Part shown: positions 44,003-53,979 of the stretch, piece by piece
How the letters are laid out: each line of letters opens with the position of its first letter
How positions within the stretch are numbered: position 1 is the first letter of the stretch
Source: Phytobacter diazotrophicus
GTDB lineage: Bacteria; Pseudomonadota; Gammaproteobacteria; Enterobacterales; Enterobacteriaceae
Assembly (NCBI GenBank): GCA_004346725.1
Contig: SMDE01000010.1
Coordinates: 165,845-229,844 of the forward strand
DNA: 64,000 bases
Reading direction: 5' to 3'
Notes under the pieces: model-generated
What the model saw: the letters and a program-made list of their open reading frames with translations, nothing else
The model's database searches: none
What the model was told of the DNA's origin: nothing
Program-made: the position numbers and the translations under genes

Positions 44003-46267
44003 ATGCCATTACCTGCATTAGCACTTTGTGTGAACTTAGGCATATTGCCACTATTATTTCTCCCGACACTGCCTGAAATTGAACATGTCTGGATGATAGC
44101 TGTGACAGGATTACTGCTCGCCAGCAGGCATCAGCGCTACATTCGCTATGCAGGTTTTACGGTTCTGTTTTTCGCCTGGGGATTACTGGCGGCATTGCAG
44201 GTCCTGTGGCCTACACAACATTTGCCGGGTGCGAATCGGCAGGTGAGGGTAGTGATTACCGGCACCGATCATGCAACAACGCACTATGCTGACATCACCC
44301 ACCTGGATGGTAAGCGCGTCATTCCCGCGGCAGGCATTACTCTCTACGGCGAATATTTGCCGCAATCTGTGTGCGTTGGTCAGCAGTGGGATATGACCAT
44401 AAGAGCACGGCCTGTACATGGGCAACTCAATGATGGGGGATTCGATACTCAGCGCCATGCGTTGTCGTCGCATTTGCCGCTGACCGGTCGCTTTGTGAAG
44501 GCAAATATTGTAAATGGCCAGTGTAGTTGGCGTGGTCGATATCTGAATTCGCTGAGTACGCATCTGGAAGCGTACCCCTGGCGGCAGGTCATCATGGCGC
44601 TGGGGCTTGGTGAACGTGCGGCGCTGGATAGCGACGTAAAAGATATCATGCGCCAGACGGGCACAGCCCACCTGATGGCCATATCGGGGCTGCACATTGC
44701 ACTGACAGCGATGATGGGTGCGCTACTGACCAGAGGCGTGCAGCGCTTTTTCCCCGCAAGACGAATCAACTGGCATTTACCGCTACTGATAGGTGTGGTC
44801 TGTGCTGTCTGCTATGCCAGTTTAACGGGGATGCAGCCACCCGCCTTTCGAACCAGTCTCTCTATTGGCATATGGGCTGCATTACGTCTCTCTGGACGCT
44901 TGTGGACACCATGGCAGGTCTGGGTGTGCTGCATTGCCGGTATACTTTTTATCGACCCTATTGCTGTGTTGTCGCAAAGTTTATGGCTGTCTGCTTTCGC
45001 CGTCGCGGCACTGATTTTTTGGTATCAGTGGCTCCCGTTACGGATTCAGAACCTGTGCTGGTGGCGCCGGATCCTCATCGATCTGCTGTATATCCAGGCG
45101 GGAATGACATTATTGCTGATGCCGCTGCAGGTTTTGTCTTTTCACGGCCTTAGCCTGAGTTCAATGGTAGCGAATTTAATCGCAGTACCGCTGGTTACCT
45201 TTGTCACGGTCCCACTCGTCCTCTTCGGTATGCTGCTGCATCTTATCGGCCCGCAAAGTATTGAATCATGTGTCTGGTATCTGGCTGATGGTTCTCTTGC
45301 GATTTTATTCTGGTTTCTGCAGAGTTTGCCGCTCGGCTGGATTGATGTCGATGCACGCTGGCTTGGGCTAGCCTGGCTTCCCTGGTTTTTTCTTATCATG
45401 GGAAAATTACGCTGCTGGCGCACCTTTCCTGCTGCCAGTTGTACGGCAGTTCTTCTCCTGCTATTCCCTTTTTGGCAGACCCATCGCGACGGTGACTGGG
45501 CTGTACATATGCTTGATGTAGGCCAGGGGCTGGCGATGGTTATTGAACGCAACGGTAAAGCAATTTTGTATGACACCGGGCTTGCCTGGCCGGGTGGGGA
45601 TAGCGCGCAGCAACTGATTACCCCGTGGTTGCGTTGGCATCATCTGCAACCGGAAGGCATTATTCTCAGCCATGAGCATCTCGATCATCGGGGAGGGCTT
45701 AATACTCTTCTCGCCGACTGGCCATCACTGTGGGTTAAAAGCCCGTTGGGCTGGGCCGGCCATCAGCCCTGTTTTCGCGGTGAACGCTGGCAATGGCAGG
45801 GGCTTACTTTCACGGCGCACTGGCCACTCAACGGCGTGCAAATGAAGGGAAACAATCGCTCGTGCGTGGTCAAAGTCGATGACGGGCAACAAAGCATACT
45901 GCTTACGGGAGATATTGAAAGCGCAGGGGAAATGGCGATGATGAGCCATTACTGGCAGCATCTCCAGGCTACACTTATCCAGGTGCCTCATCATGGCAGC
46001 AACACCTCTTCCACGCTCCCTTTTATTCAGAGGGTGAATGGAAAGGTGGCGCTGGCATCGGCATCGCGTTACAACAACTGGCGTTTGCCGTCGGCAAAAG
46101 TGCAAAAGCGCTATCGGCAACAGGCTTACCAGTGGTTTGATACGCCGCATCATGGACAAATAACAGTCTTATTCTCGCGGCAAGGTTGGAAAACCTTAAG
46201 CTTACGCGAGCAAATTTTCCCACGTTGGTATCATCAGTGGTTTGGCGTACCTGGAGATAACGGGTAG
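44003..46267 (+). CDS. ycaI: ComEC/Rec2 family DNA-uptake protein YcaI
   Basis: YcaI is the enterobacterial ComEC: an inner-membrane channel thought to pass single-stranded DNA into the cytoplasm. The 754-residue protein has several N-terminal helices and an OB-like periplasmic part (CVGQQWDMTIRARPVHGQLNDGGFD). The competence core follows (GTAHLMAISGLHIALTAMMGA), and a C-terminal metallo-beta-lactamase-like domain has SHEHLDHRGG and PHHGSNTSS. The start at 44003 follows a strong AAGGAGGTGG; a longer frame to 43949 is unlikely. It is among the most diverged proteins of the window relative to E. coli. Natural competence is not implied. Confidence 0.95.
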   Translation: MPLPALALCVNLGILPLLFLPTLPEIEHVWMIAVTGLLLASRHQRYIRYAGFTVLFFAWGLLAALQVLWPTQHLPGANRQVRVVITGTDHATTHYADITHLDGKRVIPAAGITLYGEYLPQSVCVGQQWDMTIRARPVHGQLNDGGFDTQRHALSSHLPLTGRFVKANIVNGQCSWRGRYLNSLSTHLEAYPWRQVIMALGLGERAALDSDVKDIMRQTGTAHLMAISGLHIALTAMMGALLTRGVQRFFPARRINWHLPLLIGVVCAVCYASLTGMQPPAFRTSLSIGIWAALRLSGRLWTPWQVWVCCIAGILFIDPIAVLSQSLWLSAFAVAALIFWYQWLPLRIQNLCWWRRILIDLLYIQAGMTLLLMPLQVLSFHGLSLSSMVANLIAVPLVTFVTVPLVLFGMLLHLIGPQSIESCVWYLADGSLAILFWFLQSLPLGWIDVDARWLGLAWLPWFFLIMGKLRCWRTFPAASCTAVLLLLFPFWQTHRDGDWAVHMLDVGQGLAMVIERNGKAILYDTGLAWPGGDSAQQLITPWLRWHHLQPEGIILSHEHLDHRGGLNTLLADWPSLWVKSPLGWAGHQPCFRGERWQWQGLTFTAHWPLNGVQMKGNNRSCVVKVDDGQQSILLTGDIESAGEMAMMSHYWQHLQATLIQVPHHGSNTSSTLPFIQRVNGKVALASASRYNNWRLPSAKVQKRYRQQAYQWFDTPHHGQITVLFSRQGWKTLSLREQIFPRWYHQWFGVPGDNG

Positions 46268-46303
46268 AATATGCGGCTATTTCAACAAGTGCTGGTTTTT
46301 TGA

Positions 46304-48052
46304 ATGCATAACGACAAAGATCTCTCTACATGGCAGACATTCCGCCGACTTTGGCCCATCATTGCGCCGTTTAAAACGGGTTTGATCGTGTCGGGAGTAG
46401 CGTTAATCCTCAACGCAGCCAGCGATACATTCATGTTATCGCTCCTCAAACCATTACTGGATGATGGTTTTGGTAAAACGGACCGCTCAGTGTTGCTGTG
46501 GATGCCACTGGTGGTTATCGGGCTGATGATTTTACGCGGCGTCACCAGCTATATATCCAGCTACTGTATTTCATGGGTTTCTGGCAAGGTGGTGATGACC
46601 ATGCGCCGCCGCCTGTTTGGTCATATGATGGGGATGCCCGTATCCTTCTTCGACAAACAATCTACCGGGACGCTCCTGTCCCGCATTACCTATGACTCTG
46701 AACAGGTCGCTTCTTCCTCTTCCAGTGCGCTGATCACTGTGGTTCGTGAAGGGGCATCTATCATCGGTCTGTTTGTGATGATGTTCTATTACAGTTGGCA
46801 ACTGTCGGCAATCCTCATTGTACTTGCGCCGATCGTCTCTTTTGCTATTCGCGTTGTGTCAAAGCGCTTTCGCAATATCAGCAAAAACATGCAGAACACG
46901 ATGGGGCAGGTGACCACCAGCGCCGAGCAGATGCTGAAAGGGCATAAAGAAGTGCTGATGTTTGGCGGTCAGGAAGTAGAGACCAGCCGCTTTGAGAAAG
47001 TCAGTAACAAGATGCGTCTGCAGGGCATGAAAATGGTCTCTGCATCATCCATTTCTGACCCGATCATTCAGCTTATTGCCTCACTGGCGCTGGCATTTGT
47101 GCTTTATGCCGCAAGTTTCCCAAGCGTGATGGATACCCTGACGGCAGGGACCATTACCGTGGTGTTCTCGTCAATGATTGCTCTGATGCGCCCGCTTAAA
47201 TCGCTGACCAACGTCAACGCACAGTTTCAGCGCGGGATGGCTGCCTGCCAGACGCTGTTCGCGATTCTGGATAGCGAGCAGGAAAAAGACGAAGGTACGC
47301 TGGTGATTGAACGTGCAAAAGGCGACGTTGAGTTCCGTGATGTGACCTTTACTTATCCGGGGCGCGAGACGCCTGCACTGCGTAATATCAACCTGAGTAT
47401 TCCTGCAGGAAAAACGGTGGCACTGGTTGGCCGTTCTGGTTCAGGTAAATCGACTATGGCGAGCCTTATCACGCGCTTCTATGACATTGATAAAGGCCAG
47501 ATCCTGATGGATGGTCATGATCTGCGTGAATATAAGCTGACGTCATTGCGTAACCAGGTCGCACTGGTCTCGCAAAATGTGCACCTCTTCAACGATACCG
47601 TGGCAAATAACATTGCCTATGCCCGTACGGAAGAGTACAGCCGTGAGCAGATCGAACAGGCGGCGAAAATGGCCTATGCCATGGATTTCATCAATAAGAT
47701 GGACAATGGTCTGGACACCATTATCGGTGAAAACGGTGTACTGCTTTCCGGCGGCCAACGTCAGCGTATTGCGATTGCCCGTGCGCTGTTGCGTGACAGC
47801 CCCATCCTTATCCTGGATGAGGCAACATCGGCACTGGATACGGAATCCGAGCGTGCGATTCAGGCGGCGCTTAATGAATTGCAGAAAAACCGTACCTCAC
47901 TGGTGATTGCACACCGCCTTTCTACGATCGAGCAGGCAGATGAAATCGTGGTGGTAGAAGATGGGCGTATCGTTGAGCGTGGAAGCCATAGCGAGCTTCT
48001 GGCGCAACGTGGTGTCTATGCGCAGTTGCATAAAATGCAGTTTGGCGAATGA
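46304..48052 (+). CDS. msbA: Lipid A flippase MsbA
   Basis: MsbA flips lipid A-core across the inner membrane and is essential. The 582-residue half-transporter has six membrane helices (residues 20-320), then Walker [10 protein letters not shown], signature [26 protein letters not shown] and an H-loop in [11 protein letters not shown]. The length matches E. coli. It starts 36 nt after ycaI and overlaps lpxK by 4 nt (ATGA). Confidence 0.98.
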   Translation: MHNDKDLSTWQTFRRLWPIIAPFKTGLIVSGVALILNAASDTFMLSLLKPLLDDGFGKTDRSVLLWMPLVVIGLMILRGVTSYISSYCISWVSGKVVMTMRRRLFGHMMGMPVSFFDKQSTGTLLSRITYDSEQVASSSSSALITVVREGASIIGLFVMMFYYSWQLSAILIVLAPIVSFAIRVVSKRFRNISKNMQNTMGQVTTSAEQMLKGHKEVLMFGGQEVETSRFEKVSNKMRLQGMKMVSASSISDPIIQLIASLALAFVLYAASFPSVMDTLTAGTITVVFSSMIALMRPLKSLTNVNAQFQRGMAACQTLFAILDSEQEKDEGTLVIERAKGDVEFRDVTFTYPGRETPALRNINLSIPAGKTVALVGRSGSGKSTMASLITRFYDIDKGQILMDGHDLREYKLTSLRNQVALVSQNVHLFNDTVANNIAYARTEEYSREQIEQAAKMAYAMDFINKMDNGLDTIIGENGVLLSGGQRQRIAIARALLRDSPILILDEATSALDTESERAIQAALNELQKNRTSLVIAHRLSTIEQADEIVVVEDGRIVERGSHSELLAQRGVYAQLHKMQFGE

Positions 48053-49026
48053 TTGCGCGCATCTGGTCCGGTGAATCACCGCTGTGGCTATTGTTATTAC
48101 CGCTGTCCTGGCTCTATGGCCTGGTCAGCGGCATTATTCGTTTGTGCTGGCGTCTGGGGTTGAAAAAAGCCTGGCAGGCACCCGTTCCCGTTGTCGTGGT
48201 CGGTAATCTGACTGCGGGCGGCAATGGTAAAACGCCGGTAGTTGTCTGGCTGGTTGAACAGTTACAGCAGCGCGGTATCCGGGTAGGGGTGGTTTCCAGA
48301 GGGTATGGCGGTAAAGCCGCGCACTACCCGCTGTTGCTTACCCCTGACACTACGACCACCGAGGCGGGTGATGAGCCAGTGCTTATTTTCCAGCGTACGG
48401 GCGCGCCTGTCGCTGTGTCTCCCGCCAGAGTCGATGCCGTTAAAGCACTTCTGGCGGACTCACCTGTGCAACTGATCGTCACCGACGACGGCTTGCAGCA
48501 CTATCGTCTGCACCGCGATAAAGAAATTGTCGTTATTGATGGCGTGCGACGTTTTGGTAACGGCTGGTGGCTTCCCGCAGGGCCGATGCGTGAGCGGGCA
48601 TCGCGTCTTAAAACCGTTGACGCTGTGATCACCAACGGTGGCATTGCGCAGCCTGGCGAAATAGCCATGCGATTGCAGCCAGGGTTGGCCGTGAATTTAC
48701 TTACCGGTGAGCGCCGTAACGTCAATGCGTTGCAAAATCTGGTTGCAATGGCCGGAATTGGTCATCCTCCGCGTTTTTTTGCTACGCTGCATGAAAGCGG
48801 CGCGCGTCCGGTGAAAACCGTTGCGTTGGCCGACCATCAGGCACTTTCCCGGCAGGATGTTGCGGCACTGCTTGAACCAGAGCAGACGCTTATCATGACG
48901 GAAAAAGATGCCGTCAAGTGTCGCGCCTTTGCGGAAAATAACTGGTGGTATCTGCCCGTGGATGCGCATCTTGAGGATAAGCAAGCAGAGAAGTTGTTGC
49001 AGGAACTCATAAATCTGGTGCGCTGA
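48049..49026 (+). CDS. lpxK: Tetraacyldisaccharide 4'-kinase LpxK
   Basis: LpxK adds the 4'-phosphate to the lipid A precursor, making lipid IVA. The 325-residue protein has an N-terminal membrane-associated helix ([20 protein letters not shown]), the P-loop [12 protein letters not shown] (about 52-63), and [12 protein letters not shown] with the catalytic aspartate. The overlapping start with msbA couples synthesis of lipid A and its flippase. Confidence 0.97.
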   Translation: MIARIWSGESPLWLLLLPLSWLYGLVSGIIRLCWRLGLKKAWQAPVPVVVVGNLTAGGNGKTPVVVWLVEQLQQRGIRVGVVSRGYGGKAAHYPLLLTPDTTTTEAGDEPVLIFQRTGAPVAVSPARVDAVKALLADSPVQLIVTDDGLQHYRLHRDKEIVVIDGVRRFGNGWWLPAGPMRERASRLKTVDAVITNGGIAQPGEIAMRLQPGLAVNLLTGERRNVNALQNLVAMAGIGHPPRFFATLHESGARPVKTVALADHQALSRQDVAALLEPEQTLIMTEKDAVKCRAFAENNWWYLPVDAHLEDKQAEKLLQELINLVR

Positions 49027-49068
49027 CGCTCTTGTCGGGGCGCGCCGTGTTCTACAACCGGGAAGCCT

Positions 49069-50298
49069 ATGTCTGTGCCACAAATCACGCTGCAAACGGC
49101 CCGTCATCTTCATCTTGCCGCTCAGGGCTTACTGAGAAAACCATCCCGTCGCGCCACCCCAGGCGACATCCTGACGACGATTCAACGTATGTCGTTGCTA
49201 CAAATTGATACCATCAACATTGTGGCGCGTAGTCCCTATCTGGTACTTTTCAGCCGTCTTGGCAAATACCCTACCCAGTGGCTTGATGACGCGCTGAAAA
49301 ATGGCGAACTGATGGAGTACTGGGCGCACGAAGCCTGCTTTTTACCACGTAGCGATTTTGCCTTATTCCGCCATCGTATGCTTGCCCCGGATAAGATGGG
49401 CTGGAAGTATCGCGAGGCATGGATGCAAGAGCATGCGCAGGAAATTGAGTCGCTCATCGCACACATTCAGCAAAACGGCCCCGTTCGTTCGGCTGATTTT
49501 GAACATCCGCGTAAAGGGGCCAACGGCTGGTGGGAATGGAAGCCACATAAGCGCCATCTGGAAGGGTTGTTTACCGCAGGGAAGGTGATGGTTATCGAAC
49601 GCCGCAATTTCCAGCGCGTTTATGATCTTACTCATCGGGTGATGCCACACTGGAATGACGAGCGTGACTTATTGACGCAGGCTGAGGCCGAACACCTTAT
49701 GCTTGCGAAGAGTGCGTGCAGCCTGGGCCTCTTTCGTGCTGAATGGCTCGCGGATTATTACCGTCTGCGCCAGCCTGCGTTACCTCTGTTGCTTGAGCGT
49801 CTCCAGGAAGAGGGCAACATTGTCCCGGTGGATATCGAAAAGCTTGGCCCCGCCTGGCTGCATACTGATTTATTGCCGCAGCTTGAACTCGCGGCAGCCG
49901 GAAAACTGACGGCAACCCATAGCGCTGTGCTCTCACCTTTCGACCCGGTTGTGTGGGATCGCAAACGGGCGGAACAACTGTTTGATTTTAGCTATCGGCT
50001 GGAGTGCTATACGCCTGCGCCAAAACGTCAGTATGGTTATTTTGTGCTGCCGCTATTGCATCGTGGCCGTCTGGTCGGGCGAATGGATGCCAAAATGCAT
50101 CGCAAAGAAGCGGTGCTGGAGGTCATTGCGCTCTACCTGGAAAACGGGGTAAAACCGGGGCGCATGCTTGAAAATGGGCTTATAACCGCTATCGGTGATT
50201 TTGCCCGCTGGCAAGGCGCGCAGCGTGTTACCTTTGGAAAACTGCCGGAAGGGCTTTTTATTGAGCATCGTCAGGGGCTGGAAGTCGACGCAGCCTGA
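49069..50298 (+). CDS. ycaQ: Interstrand-crosslink DNA glycosylase YcaQ
   Basis: YcaQ is an HTH_42 (AlkZ-like) DNA glycosylase that unhooks alkylated bases, including interstrand crosslinks. The 409-residue protein consists of tandem winged-helix units. It carries the catalytic-type Q-x-D motif in MSLLQIDTINIV (around residues 44-55), and the C-terminal part has ATHSAVLSPFDPVVWDRKRA and GYFVLPLLHRGRLVGRMD. It lies 42 nt after lpxK in the same direction. Confidence 0.93.
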   Translation: MSVPQITLQTARHLHLAAQGLLRKPSRRATPGDILTTIQRMSLLQIDTINIVARSPYLVLFSRLGKYPTQWLDDALKNGELMEYWAHEACFLPRSDFALFRHRMLAPDKMGWKYREAWMQEHAQEIESLIAHIQQNGPVRSADFEHPRKGANGWWEWKPHKRHLEGLFTAGKVMVIERRNFQRVYDLTHRVMPHWNDERDLLTQAEAEHLMLAKSACSLGLFRAEWLADYYRLRQPALPLLLERLQEEGNIVPVDIEKLGPAWLHTDLLPQLELAAAGKLTATHSAVLSPFDPVVWDRKRAEQLFDFSYRLECYTPAPKRQYGYFVLPLLHRGRLVGRMDAKMHRKEAVLEVIALYLENGVKPGRMLENGLITAIGDFARWQGAQRVTFGKLPEGLFIEHRQGLEVDAA

Positions 50299-50352
50299 CC
50301 AATGAATATGGTAAAATTTGCGGATCATGCGTCAGATCCGCCAGGAGGAAAT

Positions 50353-50535
50353 ATGGATCATCGGTTACTGGAAATCATCGCCTGCCCGGTTTGTAACGGC
50401 AAACTCTATTACAGCCAGGATAAACAAGAACTGATTTGCAAAGTGGATAGCCTCGCTTATCCCGTGCGCGAGGGCATTCCAGTGCTGCTGGAAAACGAAG
50501 CGCGCTCATTAACAGAAGAAGAGAGTCGGCCATGA
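50353..50535 (+). CDS. ycaR: Small zinc-finger-like protein YcaR
   Basis: This 60-residue protein of the UPF0434/Trm112-like family has CPVC near the N terminus and a later single Cys (ELICK). The start is [14 protein letters not shown] at 50353, behind CCAGGAGG. It overlaps kdsB by 4 nt (ATGA), which suggests a role tied to that gene, but none is established. An upstream in-frame ATG at 50302 would add 17 residues not found in the family. Confidence 0.93.
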   Translation: MDHRLLEIIACPVCNGKLYYSQDKQELICKVDSLAYPVREGIPVLLENEARSLTEEESRP

Positions 50536-51278
50536 GTTTCGTTGTCATTATTCCAGCGCGTTATGCGTCCACCCGTTTACCGGGCAAACCTTTGGTTGAT
50601 ATCAATGGGAAACCCATGGTGGTGCATGTGCTGGAACGTGCGCGTGAGTCAGGGGCGGTGCGCGTTATTGTTGCGACCGACCATGCTGATGTTGCGCGTG
50701 CGGTAGAAGCGGCGGGTGGAGAGGTTTGCATGACCCGCGCCGATCATCAGTCCGGAACGGAGCGTCTGGCCGAAGTTGTCGAAAAATGTGGTTTCAGTGA
50801 TGACACCGTGATCGTCAATGTGCAAGGCGACGAACCGATGATCCCGCCGGCCATTATTCGTCAGGTGGCAGAAAACCTGGCCGCTCGCGACATTGGCATG
50901 GCTACGCTGGCAGTGCTGATTCATCATGCCGATGAAGCATTTAATCCGAACGCGGTGAAAGTGGTAACCGACGCGCAAGGCTACGCGCTCTATTTCTCGC
51001 GGGCGACCATTCCGTGGGATCGTGACCGTTTTGCTGTTTCTCGTGAGACAATTGGTGATACCTTCCTGCGTCATATCGGTATTTACGGTTATCGTGCCGG
51101 TTTTATCCGCCGTTATGTAAACTGGGAAGCCAGTCCGCTGGAAAATATCGAAATGCTGGAGCAGCTACGCGTACTGTGGTACGGCGAAAAAATTCACGTC
51201 GCTGTTGCGACGGAAATTCCGGGTACAGGGGTTGATACGCAGGAAGATCTGGTGCGCGTGCGCGCTGAAATGCGTTAA
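50532..51278 (+). CDS. kdsB: CMP-Kdo synthetase
   Basis: KdsB activates Kdo as CMP-Kdo for attachment to lipid A. The 248-residue cytidylyltransferase begins [21 protein letters not shown], the nucleotide-binding signature, and has [12 protein letters not shown] for metal binding. The length matches E. coli. It overlaps ycaR and is followed by a strong terminator. Confidence 0.98.
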   Translation: MSFVVIIPARYASTRLPGKPLVDINGKPMVVHVLERARESGAVRVIVATDHADVARAVEAAGGEVCMTRADHQSGTERLAEVVEKCGFSDDTVIVNVQGDEPMIPPAIIRQVAENLAARDIGMATLAVLIHHADEAFNPNAVKVVTDAQGYALYFSRATIPWDRDRFAVSRETIGDTFLRHIGIYGYRAGFIRRYVNWEASPLENIEMLEQLRVLWYGEKIHVAVATEIPGTGVDTQEDLVRVRAEMR

Positions 51279-51290
51279 TTTTCCCTTCTC

Positions 51291-51322
51291 AATCCCCTCA
51301 CTCTGAGGGGATTTGCTTTTTT
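51291..51322 (+). terminator. kdsB intrinsic terminator
   Basis: AATCCCCTCA-CTC-TGAGGGGATT is followed by TGCTTTTTT, 13 nt after the kdsB stop. Confidence 0.93.
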
Positions 51323-51417
51323 CCAGCAAATTCTCGTATTGATTTGATCTCATCAGGTGACATCCCGTCATCCGGCGCTCATTATAAAAGCAGTAGTCTT
51401 CATGAGGGCAATCTGAT

Positions 51418-52311
51418 ATGGAACAACTGCGCGCTGAATTAAGCCACCTGCTGGGTGAAAAGCTGAGCCGCATGGAATGTGTCAGCGAGAGACCTGATAC
51501 GACGTTATGGTCCTTGTATGACAGCCAGGGAAATCCGATGCCGTTACTGGCGAGGAGTTTTTCCACCCCTGGCCTTGCACGTCAACTGGCATGGAAAATC
51601 TCAATGCTGGCACGCAGTGGCACGGTACGTATGCCTGTCGTGTATGGCGTAATGACCCATGAAGAACATCCAGGGCCAGATGTCCTGCTTATGGAACGCC
51701 TGCGCGGCGTGCCGGTTGAAGCGCCTGCACGTACCCCCGAACGCTGGGAACATCTGAAAGATCAAATCGTGGAAGGGTTATTGTCCTGGCACAGACAGGA
51801 CAGCCACGGCTGTGTGGGAATGGTGGACAATACTCAGGAGAACATCTGGCCCTCCTGGTATCGCCAGCGGGTAGAAGTACTATGGACCACGCTGAATCAG
51901 TACCACAATACGGGGCTCACGATGCAGGATAAACGTATCCTCTTCCGCACCAGGGAGTGCCTGCCGTCGCTGTTCGAAGGGTTCAACGACAATTGTGTAC
52001 TGGTGCATGGCAATTTCAATTTGCGCAGTATGTTGAAAGATGCCCGGAGCGACCAGCTTCTGGCGATGGTCGGGCCGGGTATTATGCTCTGGGCGCCGCG
52101 AGAATATGAGTTGTTCCGCCTGGCGGATGGCCCGCTGGCCGAAGGGCTGTTCTGGCATTATCTCCAGCGCGCACCGGTCGCAGAATCCTTTATGTGGCGG
52201 CGCTGGCTCTATTTGCTGTGGGATGAAGTGGCGAAACTGGTGAATACCGGCCACTTCAGTCGCCCCAGTTTTGATTTGGCGTCTAAGTCACTCCTTCCCT
52301 GGCTTTCCTGA
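51418..52311 (+). CDS. ycbJ: Phosphotransferase-like protein YcbJ
   Basis: This 297-residue protein of the kinase-like (aminoglycoside phosphotransferase/choline kinase) fold shows VLLMERLRGVPVEAP and a catalytic-loop-like NCVLVHGNFNLRSML. The usual catalytic HGD is changed to HGN, so catalytic activity is doubtful. It has E. coli orthologues of unknown function. No signal or membrane segment is seen. The last 24 nt overlap the end of the convergent elyC. Confidence 0.9.
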   Translation: MEQLRAELSHLLGEKLSRMECVSERPDTTLWSLYDSQGNPMPLLARSFSTPGLARQLAWKISMLARSGTVRMPVVYGVMTHEEHPGPDVLLMERLRGVPVEAPARTPERWEHLKDQIVEGLLSWHRQDSHGCVGMVDNTQENIWPSWYRQRVEVLWTTLNQYHNTGLTMQDKRILFRTRECLPSLFEGFNDNCVLVHGNFNLRSMLKDARSDQLLAMVGPGIMLWAPREYELFRLADGPLAEGLFWHYLQRAPVAESFMWRRWLYLLWDEVAKLVNTGHFSRPSFDLASKSLLPWLS

Positions 52312-53067
52312 GTCACCTTTCAACCACTGCCAGATCCGCCCTAGTGTTTCATACCCGACCCGGTCGCTGTGCATAAGCCAGACCGGGGACGGGATGGCGC
52401 GTTCCCACGGATTGAGAGGGGAAACGATAGCCATCTGATTCGCGGGAGCGGGCAGGGGATGGAGCCCCGCATTACGGAAGAAAACCATTGCCCTTGGCAT
52501 ATGTGATGCGGACGTCACCAGTAAAAAAGGCACATCGCCAATAGCCTGTTTGACGGCGGCAGCTTCCTCTTCGGTATCTTTCGGTGAATCCAGGGTGATG
52601 ATATCGCTGCGCGGTATGCCCAGGCTCTCTGCCACTCTGGCTCCGGCTTCTGCTGTGCTGACCGGGTTCGTTTTTGCCGCCGCGCCGGTAAAGATTAATT
52701 TCGCACCAGGATTCTGATGTAACAAGCGAATGCCCTCGTTCAAACGTGGCAGGCTGTTATTAATGAGATTTGAGCTTGGTGCCCAGGCGTCATTCCAGGT
52801 GTAGCCGCCGCCCAGAACCACGATATATTTGACCGTCTCTGCGCCGCGCCAGGTGGGATAGCTATCCTCGATGGGTTTGAGCATTTTGTCCGCAACAGGT
52901 TGCAGACTCAGCAGCAGAAGAATCAACCAGCTTGCGCTAATGATGCCTTTGCCCGTTTTTTGCCAGCGACTGAACCAGACAAGCAACAGCCCAAAACCAA
53001 TCAATATAAGCAATGCCGGCAGGGGCAGCATCAGGCCGCCAATGTATTTCTTGAGCGTAAAAAGCAC
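52288..53067 (-). CDS. elyC: Envelope biogenesis factor ElyC
   Basis: ElyC (YcbC) is an inner-membrane DUF218 protein needed for peptidoglycan assembly at low temperature and linked to undecaprenyl-phosphate use. The 259-residue protein has two N-terminal helices (about 12-32 and 42-60). A periplasmic DUF218 domain follows, with YIVVLGGGYTWN, LIFTGAAAKTN, DTEEEAAAVK and LLVTSASHMPRAM. Translation starts at GTG 53067, behind AAGGAG. It diverges from cmoM and converges with ycbJ. Confidence 0.95.
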   Translation of the reverse strand: MLFTLKKYIGGLMLPLPALLILIGFGLLLVWFSRWQKTGKGIISASWLILLLLSLQPVADKMLKPIEDSYPTWRGAETVKYIVVLGGGYTWNDAWAPSSNLINNSLPRLNEGIRLLHQNPGAKLIFTGAAAKTNPVSTAEAGARVAESLGIPRSDIITLDSPKDTEEEAAAVKQAIGDVPFLLVTSASHMPRAMVFFRNAGLHPLPAPANQMAIVSPLNPWERAIPSPVWLMHSDRVGYETLGRIWQWLKGDSGKPGKE

Positions 53068-53146
53068 GCGTCCGTCTCCTTTTTAACCATACAGCAGGCG
53101 TTTTGCGTGGATCTTACACCAGATGGGTTCATTCTGAGCACGGCTG

Positions 53147-53168
53147 TGACAAAATAGCGGTTTTGTCA
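53147..53168 (+). promoter_or_regulatory. Perfect dyad upstream of cmoM
   Basis: TGACAAAA (53147-53154) and TTTTGTCA (53161-53168) are perfect 8-bp arms around TAGCGG, ending 16 nt before the cmoM ATG. It could be an operator for cmoM-mukFEB or an RNA hairpin in its leader. Confidence 0.55.
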
Positions 53169-53184
53169 GGATCGCGGAGCGGCC

Positions 53185-53979
53185 ATGCAGGATCGTAATT
53201 TCGATGACATCGCGGAAAAATTCTCCCGCAATATCTATGGCACGACCAAAGGTCAACTGCGTCAGGCGATTCTTTGGCAGGATTTGGATAGGGTTCTCGC
53301 CGAAATGGGCGATCGCACGCTTCGTGTACTGGATGCGGGCGGCGGAGAAGGCCAGACAGCGATTCGTGTGGCAGAACGGGGTCATCATGTGACGCTGTGT
53401 GATGTGTCGCAGGAGATGATTGCGCGTGCTACCGCAGCCGCAGAAGAGAAAGGTGTGAGCGGTAACATGCATTTTGTACAATGCCCCGCTCAGGACATTG
53501 CGCAACATTTGGAATCGCCCGTCGATCTGATATTGTTCCATGCTGTGCTCGAATGGGTCGCTGAACCGGTGGACGTTTTGCGAACGCTGTGGTCGGTTTT
53601 AAAGCCCGCGGGGACATTGTCGTTGATGTTTTACAATGCTAATGGCCTGTTGATGCACAATATGGTGGCAGGTAATTTCGACTATGTGCTGGCGGGTATG
53701 CCTAAAAAGAAAAAGCGCACATTGTCCCCGGATTATCCGCGACATCCGGATGAAGTCTATAGCTGGCTGAATGCGATTGGCTGGCAGATCACGGGGAAAA
53801 CGGGTGTTCGGGTGTTTCACGATTACTTACGCGAAAAACACCAACAACGTGACTGTTTTGACTCCTTGCTTGAACTTGAAACGCAATATTGTCGTCAGGA
53901 GCCGTATATCAGCCTGGGGCGTTATATCCATGTGACCGCGCTCAAGCCGCAGAGAGATGAAAGGATGAACGATGAGTGA
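53185..53979 (+). CDS. cmoM: tRNA 5-carboxymethoxyuridine methyltransferase CmoM
   Basis: CmoM (formerly SmtA) methylates cmo5U at tRNA position 34, forming mcmo5U. The 264-residue class I methyltransferase has the SAM-binding [17 protein letters not shown] (about 47-63) and the later FHAVLEWV and [15 protein letters not shown]. It starts the muk operon. Its last 8 nt overlap the mukF start. Confidence 0.96.
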   Translation: MQDRNFDDIAEKFSRNIYGTTKGQLRQAILWQDLDRVLAEMGDRTLRVLDAGGGEGQTAIRVAERGHHVTLCDVSQEMIARATAAAEEKGVSGNMHFVQCPAQDIAQHLESPVDLILFHAVLEWVAEPVDVLRTLWSVLKPAGTLSLMFYNANGLLMHNMVAGNFDYVLAGMPKKKKRTLSPDYPRHPDEVYSWLNAIGWQITGKTGVRVFHDYLREKHQQRDCFDSLLELETQYCRQEPYISLGRYIHVTALKPQRDERMNDE

